Source: Actinomycetales bacterium (GTDB lineage: Bacteria > Actinomycetota > Actinomycetes > S36-B12 > UBA5976). From it: a stretch of DNA of 49,168 nucleotides. Below are positions 1 to 7,709 of this stretch, piece after piece. The notes below the pieces were generated by a model. It was not told the DNA's origin. It was given only the letters and a program-made list of their open reading frames with translations, and did not search any database. The first letter of the stretch is position 1; every line of letters begins with the position of its first letter. The position numbers and the translations under genes are program-made. The stretch lies in contig JAGWWW010000007.1 of assembly GCA_018970205.1 (NCBI GenBank), forward strand, positions 1 to 49,168, read 5' to 3'.

Positions 1-1
1 A

Positions 2-1075
2 AGTAACCCTGATTCGAGCGCGCCTGCGCGACCGGCCCGACGAGGCAGCGGATCGGTAGGTGGTCGCTCGTCTGCAGATGGCTTACCGGGTGGCCGTGCG
101 CCGAGTTCAGTCGGCGACCGTCCGCGGCGCACCGGGGTTGGGGCCTCCTCAGTCAGTGCGCGCGGTGGCAGGTCCACGAGTCGAGATGTCGATGGTTCGG
201 CAGGTCCGACAACTGGACGCAGAGCACCTGGGCCACGCGCGGACGGTGGTGCACCGGGCCGACCGGTTCGAGGCGACGGGCGTTCCGACGGTCGCCGCCC
301 AGTCCGTGGTGAGGGGCGCACATCCAGCGCAGGCGGGGCCAGCGACGAGCGCCGTGGCGGCGCGCGGGATGACCGCCGTGCACAGCGGACTGCGCCTGCT
401 GCGCCATTCGCGGCAACACCGAGGGTGGATTCCGATGTCACGATCGAGATGCTCGATCGCGCCACCCAGAACGAGTTGCGTGCTCTCGAGGAAGCGCAGC
501 GCGAGCGGGTTGCCGGTCATCTTGTCATGGCGGGCCGCCTGCTAGAGGACGACCCGGAAGCTGCTTTGGCGCACGCCACTGCCGCAGCCGCACGCGCCTC
601 GCGCCTCGCGGTTGTGCGGGAAGCATGCGGTGTTGCTGCATACGCATGCGGCCGCTGGGAGCAAGCGATTCGAGAGTTGAAGGCAGCGATGCGCATCAGC
701 GGGAGCGTCGAGTTCCTGCCGCTTGTCGCGGACTGCGAGCGTGGATTGAATCGGCCGGAGCGTGCGATCGCGATTGCAGGAAACGTCGACGTTGCGCGGC
801 TGTCTCAAGCAGGGCGTATCGAGATGAGAATCGTCGCTGCCGGTGCGCGCGCTGATCTGGGACAGTTGGAAGCCGCACTAGTGACGTTGAAGTGCCCTGA
901 GCTCGCCGATCGGAAAGTGCACGAATGGTCAGTGGCCTTGTGGTACGCCTACGCCGACATGCTGCAGCGTGTCGGACGCACGGCGCAGGCCGTTGAGTGG
1001 TTCGCCCGCGCGGCCGATGCTGACGAAGATGAGGAGACGGACGCTGCGAGCCGCCTGCAGGACCTGTTGGACTGA
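2..1075 (+). CDS. TPR-like protein with long Arg/Gly-rich N-terminus (5' partial)
   Basis: The frame is open from base 2 to the TGA at 1073-1075, so the gene begins before the window. A GTG at 425 could be taken as the start, but the 141 codons before it have no stop. They encode a low-complexity stretch dominated by Arg, Gly, Ser, Ala, Pro and Asp with several RGG-like clusters. The remaining ~216 residues are helical and Ala-rich, with repeated A-L-x-H-A and W-x-x-A-I-x-x-L patterns typical of tetratricopeptide repeats. TPR proteins with Arg/Gly-rich extensions occur in actinobacteria just upstream of the HAD-tlyA block, as here. The function is unknown; a scaffold or RNA-associated role is only inference. 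Confidence 0.75.
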   Translation, partial: SNPDSSAPARPARRGSGSVGGRSSADGLPGGRAPSSVGDRPRRTGVGASSVSARGGRSTSRDVDGSAGPTTGRRAPGPRADGGAPGRPVRGDGRSDGRRPVRGEGRTSSAGGASDERRGGARDDRRAQRTAPAAPFAATPRVDSDVTIEMLDRATQNELRALEEAQRERVAGHLVMAGRLLEDDPEAALAHATAAAARASRLAVVREACGVAAYACGRWEQAIRELKAAMRISGSVEFLPLVADCERGLNRPERAIAIAGNVDVARLSQAGRIEMRIVAAGARADLGQLEAALVTLKCPELADRKVHEWSVALWYAYADMLQRVGRTAQAVEWFARAADADEDEETDAASRLQDLLD

Positions 1076-1195
1076 CGGGGCTCACGCGTGCCGACGTGAT
1101 GCCTCTGTCCACAGCGGACCACGTCGCGGTCTGTGGTGCACATCTGCGACGACACTTGGCAGAGGTTCGTAGCAACCTTTGAGAAGGTTCGGCCC

Positions 1196-1579
1196 ATGAC
1201 GAATGTATCCCCGAAGAAGGCAACTCAGTCACACTCCTCGGTCGCCCGCTCGACCGTCCAGGTCACGGCCGTCGCCGCGGACGACACCCCGGATATCAAC
1301 GAGTGCAGTGTCACCGGCCGCCTTGTGTCGTGCGACCTGCCAACCAAGGACGGGCAACCGATACGGATGCGGCTAGCGATCCGGCAGGCTGATGGTCACC
1401 GCGAGGTGGTGGATTGCGAGGCCAGTCGCCCTGCCGCGATCCGCACGATCCAGTCGGCGGCGCAAGGCAGTCGGCTGAGCCTGGTGTGCTCCGTACGCAA
1501 GCGCTTCTGGCGCTCCCCTGGGGCTGGTCTTTCCTCCCGCACCTACCTCGAAGTGCATCGCGCCGCCAAACTTCGTTAG
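1196..1579 (+). CDS. OB-fold single-stranded DNA-binding-like protein
   Basis: This 127-residue protein resembles the compact SSB-like family of actinobacteria rather than the canonical replication SSB. After a ~35-residue Ser/Thr-rich lead comes a V-T-G-R-L strand, an R-M-R-L-A-I-R strand, a V-V-D-C-E strand and a final L-V-C-S-V-R-K-R-F-W-R segment. Those strands match the order of an OB fold. There is no acidic C-terminal tip of the kind SSB uses for protein contacts. The ATG at 1196 is chosen because GAGAAGG lies 8 bases upstream; a GTG at 1133 would add 21 residues without such a site. It likely binds nucleic acid, but the partner is unknown. Confidence 0.6.
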   Translation: MTNVSPKKATQSHSSVARSTVQVTAVAADDTPDINECSVTGRLVSCDLPTKDGQPIRMRLAIRQADGHREVVDCEASRPAAIRTIQSAAQGSRLSLVCSVRKRFWRSPGAGLSSRTYLEVHRAAKLR

Positions 1580-1622
1580 TGCCGGCGACCGTATCGACAG
1601 CAGGCACGGGCATGCTCTGCCT

Positions 1623-2462
1623 GTGGGCACAAGTGGCGGCACGAGGCTCGTTGACAACTACGACAGCGTGATCTTCGACCTTGACGGCGTCCTCTACATC
1701 GGGCCATCGGCAGTCGCACACGCGTGCGACGTGGTCACATCAGTGACCGCTGAGGGCATCGAGGTCTGGTACGCAACGAACAACGCCTCACGCAGCGCTC
1801 ACGAAGTCGCAGCGCACCTCGACGCCTTGGGATTTCCGGTCAACGCGCGCCAGGTGGTGGTTGCGTCCGACGTGGCGGCAGCACTGGCCCGGACCATGTT
1901 CCCAGCGGCCCGGACTGCGAGGGTCATTGGGACTGCGGCCTTAGCGGACTACATGCGACGCAGCGGGTTCGTCGTGGTCGAGACAACTGGCGGCACGGAC
2001 TCTCCTGCACCCGGCAGCGTCGACCTGGTCATCCAGGGGCACGACCCGGCGACGGATTGGACGCGCCTCACCATGGGCCTGCGTGATGTGCTTGCAGGTG
2101 CGGTCTGGGTCGCCACGAACGACGACCTCACCATCCCCCTGACGGGCGGGGTCGGTATGGGCAACGGAGCCATGGTCGCCGGCCTGGCCGCAGCATTGGG
2201 TCGGCGGCCCGATGTCGTGGTCGGTAAGCCGCACCCATGGATGTTCGAAGCAATCAAGGGCCGCAGCCGTGCGCAGCGGTTCCTCATCGTGGGAGACCGA
2301 CTCGACACTGATATCGCCTGGGCTGAGCAGGTCGGCTGCGACTGCCTGCTGGTACGTACCGGGGTGGACGCTGACGTGCCTGTCGGCACGGCAGGCGTGG
2401 CGCAGCCCACCTGGGTGGCTGACGACCTGCGTGGGCTTCTCGCGCCTGGCAGGCGCTGGTGA
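1623..2462 (+). CDS. HAD-IIA family phosphatase (NagD/phosphoglycolate phosphatase type)
   Basis: This 279-residue cytoplasmic hydrolase removes phosphate from small molecules through an aspartyl-phosphate intermediate. Motif I, F-D-L-D-G-V-L-Y, gives the nucleophile Asp19 and acid/base Asp21. Motif II is the Y-A-T-N-N-A-S stretch near residue 50, and later G-K-P and V-G-D-R-L-D-T-D-I supply the lysine and metal-binding aspartates. The position of the cap domain is that of the HAD-IIA subclass. Members in this actinobacterial locus are annotated as 4-nitrophenylphosphatase-like or glycerol-3-phosphate/phosphoglycolate phosphatases; the substrate cannot be read from sequence. The GTG start lacks a convincing ribosome-binding site. 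Confidence 0.85.
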   Translation: MGTSGGTRLVDNYDSVIFDLDGVLYIGPSAVAHACDVVTSVTAEGIEVWYATNNASRSAHEVAAHLDALGFPVNARQVVVASDVAAALARTMFPAARTARVIGTAALADYMRRSGFVVVETTGGTDSPAPGSVDLVIQGHDPATDWTRLTMGLRDVLAGAVWVATNDDLTIPLTGGVGMGNGAMVAGLAAALGRRPDVVVGKPHPWMFEAIKGRSRAQRFLIVGDRLDTDIAWAEQVGCDCLLVRTGVDADVPVGTAGVAQPTWVADDLRGLLAPGRRW

Positions 2463-2588
2463 GCGCCGCTGGAGCGTGGGCGCCGGAGATTGCGCCTCGT
2501 CGTGCGACGTCCCGCCACGGGCGCCGGTAGCCTTGGCGAAGCGGCGGTCGTGGATGCGGCGGTTCTGCACAGGTGGAAGGGGCGAGAC

Positions 2589-3137
2589 GTGACGACGGAT
2601 GCGGTACGAGGGTTGGTGGACCTCGCGGGGGTCGTGACTGGTGCCGGGGTCGACCGTGCCAAGGATGCCGTGCGAACGCTGCTGACCGTGGCTCTGGAGG
2701 TGTTGGAGAACCCCGCGGCTGCGGGAGCGCGCCTGGGGGAGACGGCGCGGGAGCACGTCAACGATGCCGGCGAGTCGCTCGACACTGCGGCGGAAGACCT
2801 CGCCGAGCGCATCCGGGTCGAGGTGGACCGGGTCGCTGCCCGCTTCGGATTCGTGCGTGAGGAGGAACTCGCTGCCCTCCGGGCCCGGGTGCAGCGCCTC
2901 GAGGCGCAGGTCGCGGAATTTGCCCGCGCGGCAGCGCCCGCGACAGCGAACGCTTCTTCTACCCCATCTGCGAAGCCCGCGTCCAGGTCCGGTTCATCGG
3001 CCGGGCGCCGCACAACCGGTTCTAAGGCGGCCACAGCACAGTCACCATCAGCCAAACAACGTGGTTCCAAGCCCGCCTCACCTAAGCAGCGGCGATCGGA
3101 TTCAGGCGCATCCACGAGACGAGGCGCACGTGACTGA
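2589..3137 (+). CDS. Small coiled-coil, phasin-like protein with basic tail
   Basis: The 182-residue product has an amphipathic helical first half and a heptad-like segment (E-L-A-A-L-R-A-R-V-Q-R-L-E near residue 95). It ends in ~65 residues rich in Lys, Arg, Ser, Ala and Pro. The pattern is that of polymer-granule-associated (phasin-like) proteins with a histone-like tail. No catalytic motif or membrane segment is present. The GTG at 2589 is preceded by GGAAGGGG at a good distance; an upstream in-frame start at 2490 would lie in sequence without that signal. Its 3' end overlaps the next gene by 8 bases, so the two are probably translated together. Confidence 0.6.
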   Translation: MTTDAVRGLVDLAGVVTGAGVDRAKDAVRTLLTVALEVLENPAAAGARLGETAREHVNDAGESLDTAAEDLAERIRVEVDRVAARFGFVREEELAALRARVQRLEAQVAEFARAAAPATANASSTPSAKPASRSGSSAGRRTTGSKAATAQSPSAKQRGSKPASPKQRRSDSGASTRRGARD

Positions 3138-3579
3138 GCACGATGACAACGACGGCACCTCCCCGTCCTCACAGTCCGAACCGGGGGATGGGGCGGCAGG
3201 GCTGTCGGCTCGCTCGCGTGTAACTGAGGGCTTCGAAGGTGACGGTGTTCCAGAGCCGTCGGCTACCACTTCGGTCGCAGACGCCGCAATCGACGGCTCC
3301 GCAAAGCCGTCGGCTGCGAGCGTGGTCCTAGACGCGGACGCGATGGCCAGGCAGGAAGCGGCGGAACGGGCGACCGGAAGCGCTGTTGTGGAAACCGGGT
3401 CAACGTCCGGCGCCGGCGAAGGCGCTCCCGCATTTTCAGATGAGCAGGTAACGGGGGAGCCGCGGGTGGACGCGGCGTTGGCGCAACTCCATGGAATCGA
3501 CCCGAACTCACCTTCTGAAGCGGTGGGTCAACTCGCCCAGGTCTACGAGCGCCTGCAGCGGGTGCTGTCTGAGCCCTGA
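3130..3579 (+). CDS. Acidic hypothetical protein of the pre-tlyA locus
   Basis: This 149-residue protein has a disordered, acidic, Ser/Ala/Glu-rich N-terminal ~105 residues and a conserved-looking C-terminal helix pair. That end starts E-P-R-V-D-A-A-L-A-Q-L and ends Y-E-R-L-Q-R-V-L-S. Actinobacterial genomes often carry a short protein with this ending directly upstream of tlyA. The GTG at 3130 overlaps the previous stop by 8 bases; a longer reading from 2764 would run inside the previous gene and is rejected. No function is known. The acidic character contrasts with the basic tail of its partner, so the two products might bind each other, which is inference. Confidence 0.6.
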   Translation: MTEHDDNDGTSPSSQSEPGDGAAGLSARSRVTEGFEGDGVPEPSATTSVADAAIDGSAKPSAASVVLDADAMARQEAAERATGSAVVETGSTSGAGEGAPAFSDEQVTGEPRVDAALAQLHGIDPNSPSEAVGQLAQVYERLQRVLSEP

Positions 3580-3591
3580 GATGCTCAGCCG

Positions 3592-4389
3592 GTGACGATG
3601 CGACGGCTTGACGCGGAGTTGGTCCGCCGGCATCTGGCGCGCAGTCGCGAAGACGCCAAGGCCCTCATCGACGCCGGTCGCGTGCTCGTCGAAGGCTTTG
3701 TCGCCGATAAGGCCGCACGTCAGGTCTCTGAGCAGGCCTCGGTCGTCGTCTCCGGCGAGTCCGACGGGTGGGTGTCACGCGGCGCGTACAAGCTCATCGG
3801 CGCGCTGGACGAGTTAGAGCCTCGGGGACTGTCGGTGCAAGGTCGGCGCTGTCTGGATGCGGGTGCGTCAACCGGCGGGTTCACCCAGGTGCTGCTCGCC
3901 CGGGGCGCGGCGCACGTGGTCGCTGCGGACGTGGGCTACGGGCAGCTGCACTGGTCGCTGCGCACCGACGAGCGGGTGACCGTCCTCGACCGCTGCAACG
4001 TCCGCAGCCTGTCCCAGGAGGCTGTCGCGGGCCCAGTCGACCTCGTGGTCGCTGATCTGAGTTTCATCAGCCTGACCTTGGTGCTGCCCGCCCTCGCAGA
4101 GGTCGTGTCGAAAGACGGGGACATGCTCGTCATGGTCAAACCACAGTTCGAGGTCGGTGTCGCACGCATCGGGGCCAACGGAGTGGTCACGGACCCCACG
4201 GCGCGGGCGTGGGCCGTTGCGCACGTCGCACACGCTGCGGGCGAGCTGGGCTGGCCGGCCGGTGCGGTGGTTCCCAGCCCGCTTCCGGGGCCGGCTGGCA
4301 ATCACGAGTTCTTCCTGTGGTTACGGCGCGGCGTCAGTGCGCTGACTGCTGCCATGATTGCGCACATCGTTGAAGGGGGTGCGTCGTGA
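3592..4389 (+). CDS. tlyA: 16S/23S rRNA (cytidine-2'-O)-methyltransferase TlyA
   Basis: TlyA methylates the 2'-OH of cytidines in 16S and 23S rRNA using SAM; loss confers capreomycin resistance in mycobacteria. The 265-residue protein has an N-terminal S4 RNA-binding domain (residues 4-55), then R-G-A-Y-K-L at 63-68. The SAM motif L-D-A-G-A-S-T-G-G-F-T is at 88-98, A-D-L-S-F-I-S at 154-160 and K-P-Q-F-E at 183-187, which fit the K-D-K-E catalytic set of FtsJ-like enzymes. The stop overlaps the nadK start by four bases, as in most actinobacteria. An ATG two codons inside the GTG is an equally good start. Confidence 0.95.
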   Translation: MTMRRLDAELVRRHLARSREDAKALIDAGRVLVEGFVADKAARQVSEQASVVVSGESDGWVSRGAYKLIGALDELEPRGLSVQGRRCLDAGASTGGFTQVLLARGAAHVVAADVGYGQLHWSLRTDERVTVLDRCNVRSLSQEAVAGPVDLVVADLSFISLTLVLPALAEVVSKDGDMLVMVKPQFEVGVARIGANGVVTDPTARAWAVAHVAHAAGELGWPAGAVVPSPLPGPAGNHEFFLWLRRGVSALTAAMIAHIVEGGAS

Positions 4390-5282
4390 CCGATACGCGC
4401 ACAGTGGGCCTGGTGGTCCATCCTGGCCGGCCCGGAGCGACCGCCCGAGCCGCCGAGGTGGCGCTGGCGCTGAGCTCCGCGGGGATCGAGACGGTCGTCG
4501 ACGCCTGCGACGACCCGATCGGCTCTTTGGCCAGTGTGGGCGTGGCTCACACCTCGTTGGCCGATGCGACTTTGGAATTGATCATCGTGTTCGGCGGCGA
4601 CGGCACCCTGCTGCGCGCTGCCGAGAGCGGGTTCGCGCGCGACATCCCCTTGCTCGGCGTCAACCTCGGGCATGTGGGGTTCCTCGCTGAGGCGGATGTC
4701 GATGCCCTCCCTGTGGTCGTGGACGCAGTCGTCCAGCGCTCCTTCACAGTCGAGGCACGCATGGCGCTCAGCGTGTCGTGTACGAACTCCGACGGATCGG
4801 CGTGGCAGTCCTGGGCGTTGAATGAGGTCAGCGTCGAACGGGCCGGCAGCCCCCGCGTCATCGATCTGGGCCTGGCCGTCGACGGCGCGCACCTCTCGCG
4901 CTACGGAGCCGACGGCATGGTCTGCTCCACGGCGACGGGTTCCACGGCCTATGCGTTCAGCGCTGGCGGCCCGGTCGTGTGGCCGGATGTGCAGGCGATT
5001 TGCGTGGTCCCCGTCAGTGCGCACGGGCTGTTTTCCCGGCCCCTGGTGGTCGCGCCGAACAGCACCGTCTCCGTCGAGATGCTGTCTGACGGCGCAGCAA
5101 TGCTCTGGGCGGACGGCCGACGCTGGGTTCAATTGGGCCAGGGGTCGATTGTGTCCGTCTCGCGCAGTGCCTCGGATGTGCTCTTCGCGCGGATTCACCC
5201 CGCTGCATTCACCGGCCGGCTCGTCGGCAAGTTCGCGCTCCCAGTCAGCGGCTGGAGGGCTCAGGGCCGGCATGTTGACTGA
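4386..5282 (+). CDS. nadK: NAD kinase
   Basis: This cytoplasmic enzyme phosphorylates NAD to NADP. The 298 residues include the G-G-D-G-T-L-L motif at 70-76, N-L-G-H-V-G-F-L at 93-100, and the conserved T-G-S-T-A-Y-x-x-S-A-G-G-P block that holds the substrate. Length is normal for the family. The start codon overlaps the tlyA stop as GTGA, and the 3' end overlaps recN by 11 bases, so the three genes form one translationally coupled run, as in Mycobacterium and Streptomyces. Confidence 0.96.
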   Translation: MTDTRTVGLVVHPGRPGATARAAEVALALSSAGIETVVDACDDPIGSLASVGVAHTSLADATLELIIVFGGDGTLLRAAESGFARDIPLLGVNLGHVGFLAEADVDALPVVVDAVVQRSFTVEARMALSVSCTNSDGSAWQSWALNEVSVERAGSPRVIDLGLAVDGAHLSRYGADGMVCSTATGSTAYAFSAGGPVVWPDVQAICVVPVSAHGLFSRPLVVAPNSTVSVEMLSDGAAMLWADGRRWVQLGQGSIVSVSRSASDVLFARIHPAAFTGRLVGKFALPVSGWRAQGRHVD

Positions 5283-6945
5283 CCTCGTCGTGCGCGGTCT
5301 GGGCACGGTGAGCGACGCCCACGTGAGGTTCGCCCCAGGGCTCAACGTCATCACCGGGGAGACCGGGGCAGGCAAAACCATGCTTCTACGGGCGCTCACG
5401 CTGGTCCTCGGAGGCAAAGCCGAGCCAAACTGGGTGGCCCGAGGCCAATCTGAGGCAGTGGCTGATGCGATGCTCGCTCTCGAGCCAAAATTCCTCTCTG
5501 TTCTCGCAGCCGGAGTCGATGCGCTCAGCGACATCGACACCGAGACCGGTGAGTCGGTCATCACTCTGGGCAGGGTGCTCGGCACGCGCAGCCGCGCGAG
5601 TGTCAATGGTCGGATGGTCCCTGCGGCCATCCAGGCAGCGCTGGGTGAGCGTCTCATCGCCGTGCACGGCCAGCACGAGCAACGACTTCTGGCCCGTGCC
5701 GCGACGCAGCGTGACCTGCTCGACCGGTTCGCCGGCCCCGACCACTGTGCGCTGGTCGCGAGGGCCGATGAGCTGTTCGACGCGGTGCGCCGTGCTGAGG
5801 CTGAGGTCGGCGCCCTCCACGACCAGCTGCGCGCAGCGGGCGCGCTCGCGCTGGCCGCGCGGGATGCGTGCGAGGCATTCGACTCGTTGAACCCCGCGGA
5901 CGACGAGATGGAGAGCCTGTCCCAGCGCATCGCGCTGCTGTCCGACGCCGAAAACGTGGTGGGCGCTCTGGCCGGCTCGTTGTCGCTGATCGCCGGGGAT
6001 GACCATGACCCCGGCGCACAAGGTCGCATCCATGCCGCGGCCCGCGACCTGGGCAGGCTGGCGGACAGCCATCCCGCGCTCGCCTCGGTTGCGCAGCGAT
6101 TGACGTCCATCGGCTTCGACGTCGACGACATCGCCGCCGAGGTCACCGCTGTCGCTGGTTCGCTGCAATCAGACCCTGCGGTCTTGCAGGAAGCCCAGCA
6201 CCGGCGCAGCGCGATTGGCGCGCTGCTGCGCCTACACGGCAAAGCCGACGTGCAGGAGTTGCGAGTTCATGTGGAGCATCTGCGTCGCAGCGCCGACTCG
6301 CATCAGATCGAGCGGGCCCTTGCCGAAGGGGTACGACTTCTCGATGAGCGCCGGGCCGCGTGGGCCGGCTGCCTAGTCGAGGTCAGCGCCGGTCGGGCAA
6401 CCGCTGCGCACACGCTGCAGGCGGAGGTCACGGGCAACCTGTCCCGGCTCGGTCTTGCAGGTGCGCGGTTCATCGTGCACCTGCAGGCAGTGGATCCGTC
6501 ACGCTACGGGGCCGAGACAGTTGAGTTCCAACTCGACACCGCCGGGGTGGCTGTCCCTCTGGCTGACGGGGTGTCCGGCGGTGAGATGAGTCGTGTTGCT
6601 CTGGCAATCGAGTGCGCCCTGGCCGGGGCGAACCCGGTTCCGGTGATGGCGTTCGACGAGGTCGACGCCGGTATCGGCGGAGCGACCGCCCACGACGTCG
6701 CAGCTGCGCTCGCCGCAGTATCACGCACTGCCCAAGTGATTGTCGTCACACACCTGCCGCAGGTCGCCGCACTTGCGCAGCATCACATCCGGGTCAGTCG
6801 CGACGGCGACGGCACGAAGTTCACCGCGCTCGATGAGTCAGCGCGAATCGATGAGATTGCGAGGATGTTGGGCCACGGTCAAGGCATGGATGCGGCCCGC
6901 GAACTCGCGGTTCAGATGCTCGCGCGAGGGCGCCGAATCGCCTGA
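5272..6945 (+). CDS. recN: DNA repair protein RecN
   Basis: RecN is an SMC-like ATPase that acts at DNA double-strand breaks. The 557-residue reading from ATG 5272 has the Walker A motif G-E-T-G-A-G-K-T at 29-36 and a central ~350-residue helical region with coiled-coil character. The ABC signature V-S-G-G-E-M-S-R lies near 434 and Walker B ends in Asp462-Glu463. A much earlier in-frame start at 4822 lies inside nadK and would add 150 unrelated residues, so it is rejected. The Q-H-E-Q-R-L-L block near 139 is also typical of RecN. Confidence 0.95.
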   Translation: MLTDLVVRGLGTVSDAHVRFAPGLNVITGETGAGKTMLLRALTLVLGGKAEPNWVARGQSEAVADAMLALEPKFLSVLAAGVDALSDIDTETGESVITLGRVLGTRSRASVNGRMVPAAIQAALGERLIAVHGQHEQRLLARAATQRDLLDRFAGPDHCALVARADELFDAVRRAEAEVGALHDQLRAAGALALAARDACEAFDSLNPADDEMESLSQRIALLSDAENVVGALAGSLSLIAGDDHDPGAQGRIHAAARDLGRLADSHPALASVAQRLTSIGFDVDDIAAEVTAVAGSLQSDPAVLQEAQHRRSAIGALLRLHGKADVQELRVHVEHLRRSADSHQIERALAEGVRLLDERRAAWAGCLVEVSAGRATAAHTLQAEVTGNLSRLGLAGARFIVHLQAVDPSRYGAETVEFQLDTAGVAVPLADGVSGGEMSRVALAIECALAGANPVPVMAFDEVDAGIGGATAHDVAAALAAVSRTAQVIVVTHLPQVAALAQHHIRVSRDGDGTKFTALDESARIDEIARMLGHGQGMDAARELAVQMLARGRRIA

Positions 6946-6954
6946 CCGCCTGAC

Positions 6955-6982
6955 GTTCACCGCGGGTAAATGCGGCTACCAT
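6955..6982 (+). promoter_or_regulatory. Promoter of the 6989 gene (leaderless)
   Basis: GTTCAC (6955-6960) and TACCAT (6977-6982) are 16 bases apart and resemble housekeeping -35/-10 boxes. The -10 box ends six bases before the GTG at 6989, which places the likely transcription start at the start codon. Confidence 0.55.
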
Positions 6983-6988
6983 GCACGC

Positions 6989-7603
6989 GTGAAGCCAAGC
7001 TTGGAGCGGCTGCGTGACCGCTTGTACCTCCTTGTGACTGCGTCGACTGCCGACAGCAGTCACTACTGGGCGATGCGAGAGCGCCCCGATGCCGCACGCA
7101 GACAACCCCCGGTTCCAGTTCGAACGGCGAAACTGCTTTCCTCGTTGGCTCAGTCTCACCGAACCGCTGTGGTCTACGGTGCCGTCGGGGCCGCAGTCGC
7201 CCTGGTTGACTCCGGCTGCTCTGTTACGCACTTCGAGTCCGACCCTGGCCGTGCATTCGGAGCGGAGTTTCTGCTGACGCCTGCCCAGAAGCCCTCGCTG
7301 ACGTCGGTGGTCATCGACCGGGGGCATGCCACTGGTCGGTCTGACTACGTACATTCCTACGAGACGTTGACGGACCCCCCACGTTTGGTGGTGGTCGGTG
7401 GCCGCAGTCGCACAGCGGTTACTCGCGTCGTCTGTGAATCAGCGCCCGCCGGCTCAACCGTGGTGGTCGTTCGCGGCGGCCGGGAGCGGTATCAGAGTCT
7501 GCGGACGTCCCTAGCCGAGGCGGGGCGGAAGTTTGTGCTGCACTCCGGTCCCAGCGCCGACGGCTCAGCCCGACGGACCACAGCCATCGTCATCACCGTC
7601 TGA
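6989..7603 (+). CDS. Unknown Rossmann-like protein between recN and pyrG
   Basis: I do not recognise this 204-residue protein. Residues ~60-85 read like a beta-alpha-beta unit (V-V-Y-G-A-V-G-A-A-V-A-L, then V-T-H-F-E-S-D) with an acidic residue at the end of the second strand, as in SAM- or nucleotide-binding folds. A later P-R-L-V-V-V-G-G-R-S-R segment and a P-A-G-S-T-V-V-V-V-R-G-G-R segment could be further strands of a class I methyltransferase-like fold. No catalytic motif is clear. GTG 6989 is chosen because a -10 box sits six bases upstream. In Mycobacterium this position holds the SteA and MctB genes, which this protein does not resemble. Confidence 0.6.
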   Translation: MKPSLERLRDRLYLLVTASTADSSHYWAMRERPDAARRQPPVPVRTAKLLSSLAQSHRTAVVYGAVGAAVALVDSGCSVTHFESDPGRAFGAEFLLTPAQKPSLTSVVIDRGHATGRSDYVHSYETLTDPPRLVVVGGRSRTAVTRVVCESAPAGSTVVVVRGGRERYQSLRTSLAEAGRKFVLHSGPSADGSARRTTAIVITV

Positions 7604-7646
7604 CGCTCCACAGTCGCGCCGGGGTGGCCAGCCCCCGCACCCGTGT

Positions 7647-7652
7647 TAGGTT
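7647..7652 (+). promoter_or_regulatory. Candidate -10 box for pyrG
   Basis: TAGGTT matches the actinobacterial TANNNT -10 pattern and lies in the 106-base gap before pyrG. It implies a leader of about 50 bases. No clear -35 box is seen. Confidence 0.35.
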
Positions 7653-7709
7653 TGCGGCCCGTGGACAGGCGGGTCCTCCCGCCGCACATCTGCCCCACGG
7701 GAGCCGCAC

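Noticed and set aside
1949-3172. 407-codon minus-strand frame opposite the HAD and coiled-coil genes
   Set aside because: Low-complexity Ser/Arg/Ala/Thr composition and opposite to better-supported genes with start signals.
4302-6242. 646-codon open frame on the minus strand across nadK and recN
   Set aside because: It lies antisense to two certain genes, is Ser/Ala/Arg/Pro-rich with no domain, and reflects high GC without stop codons.
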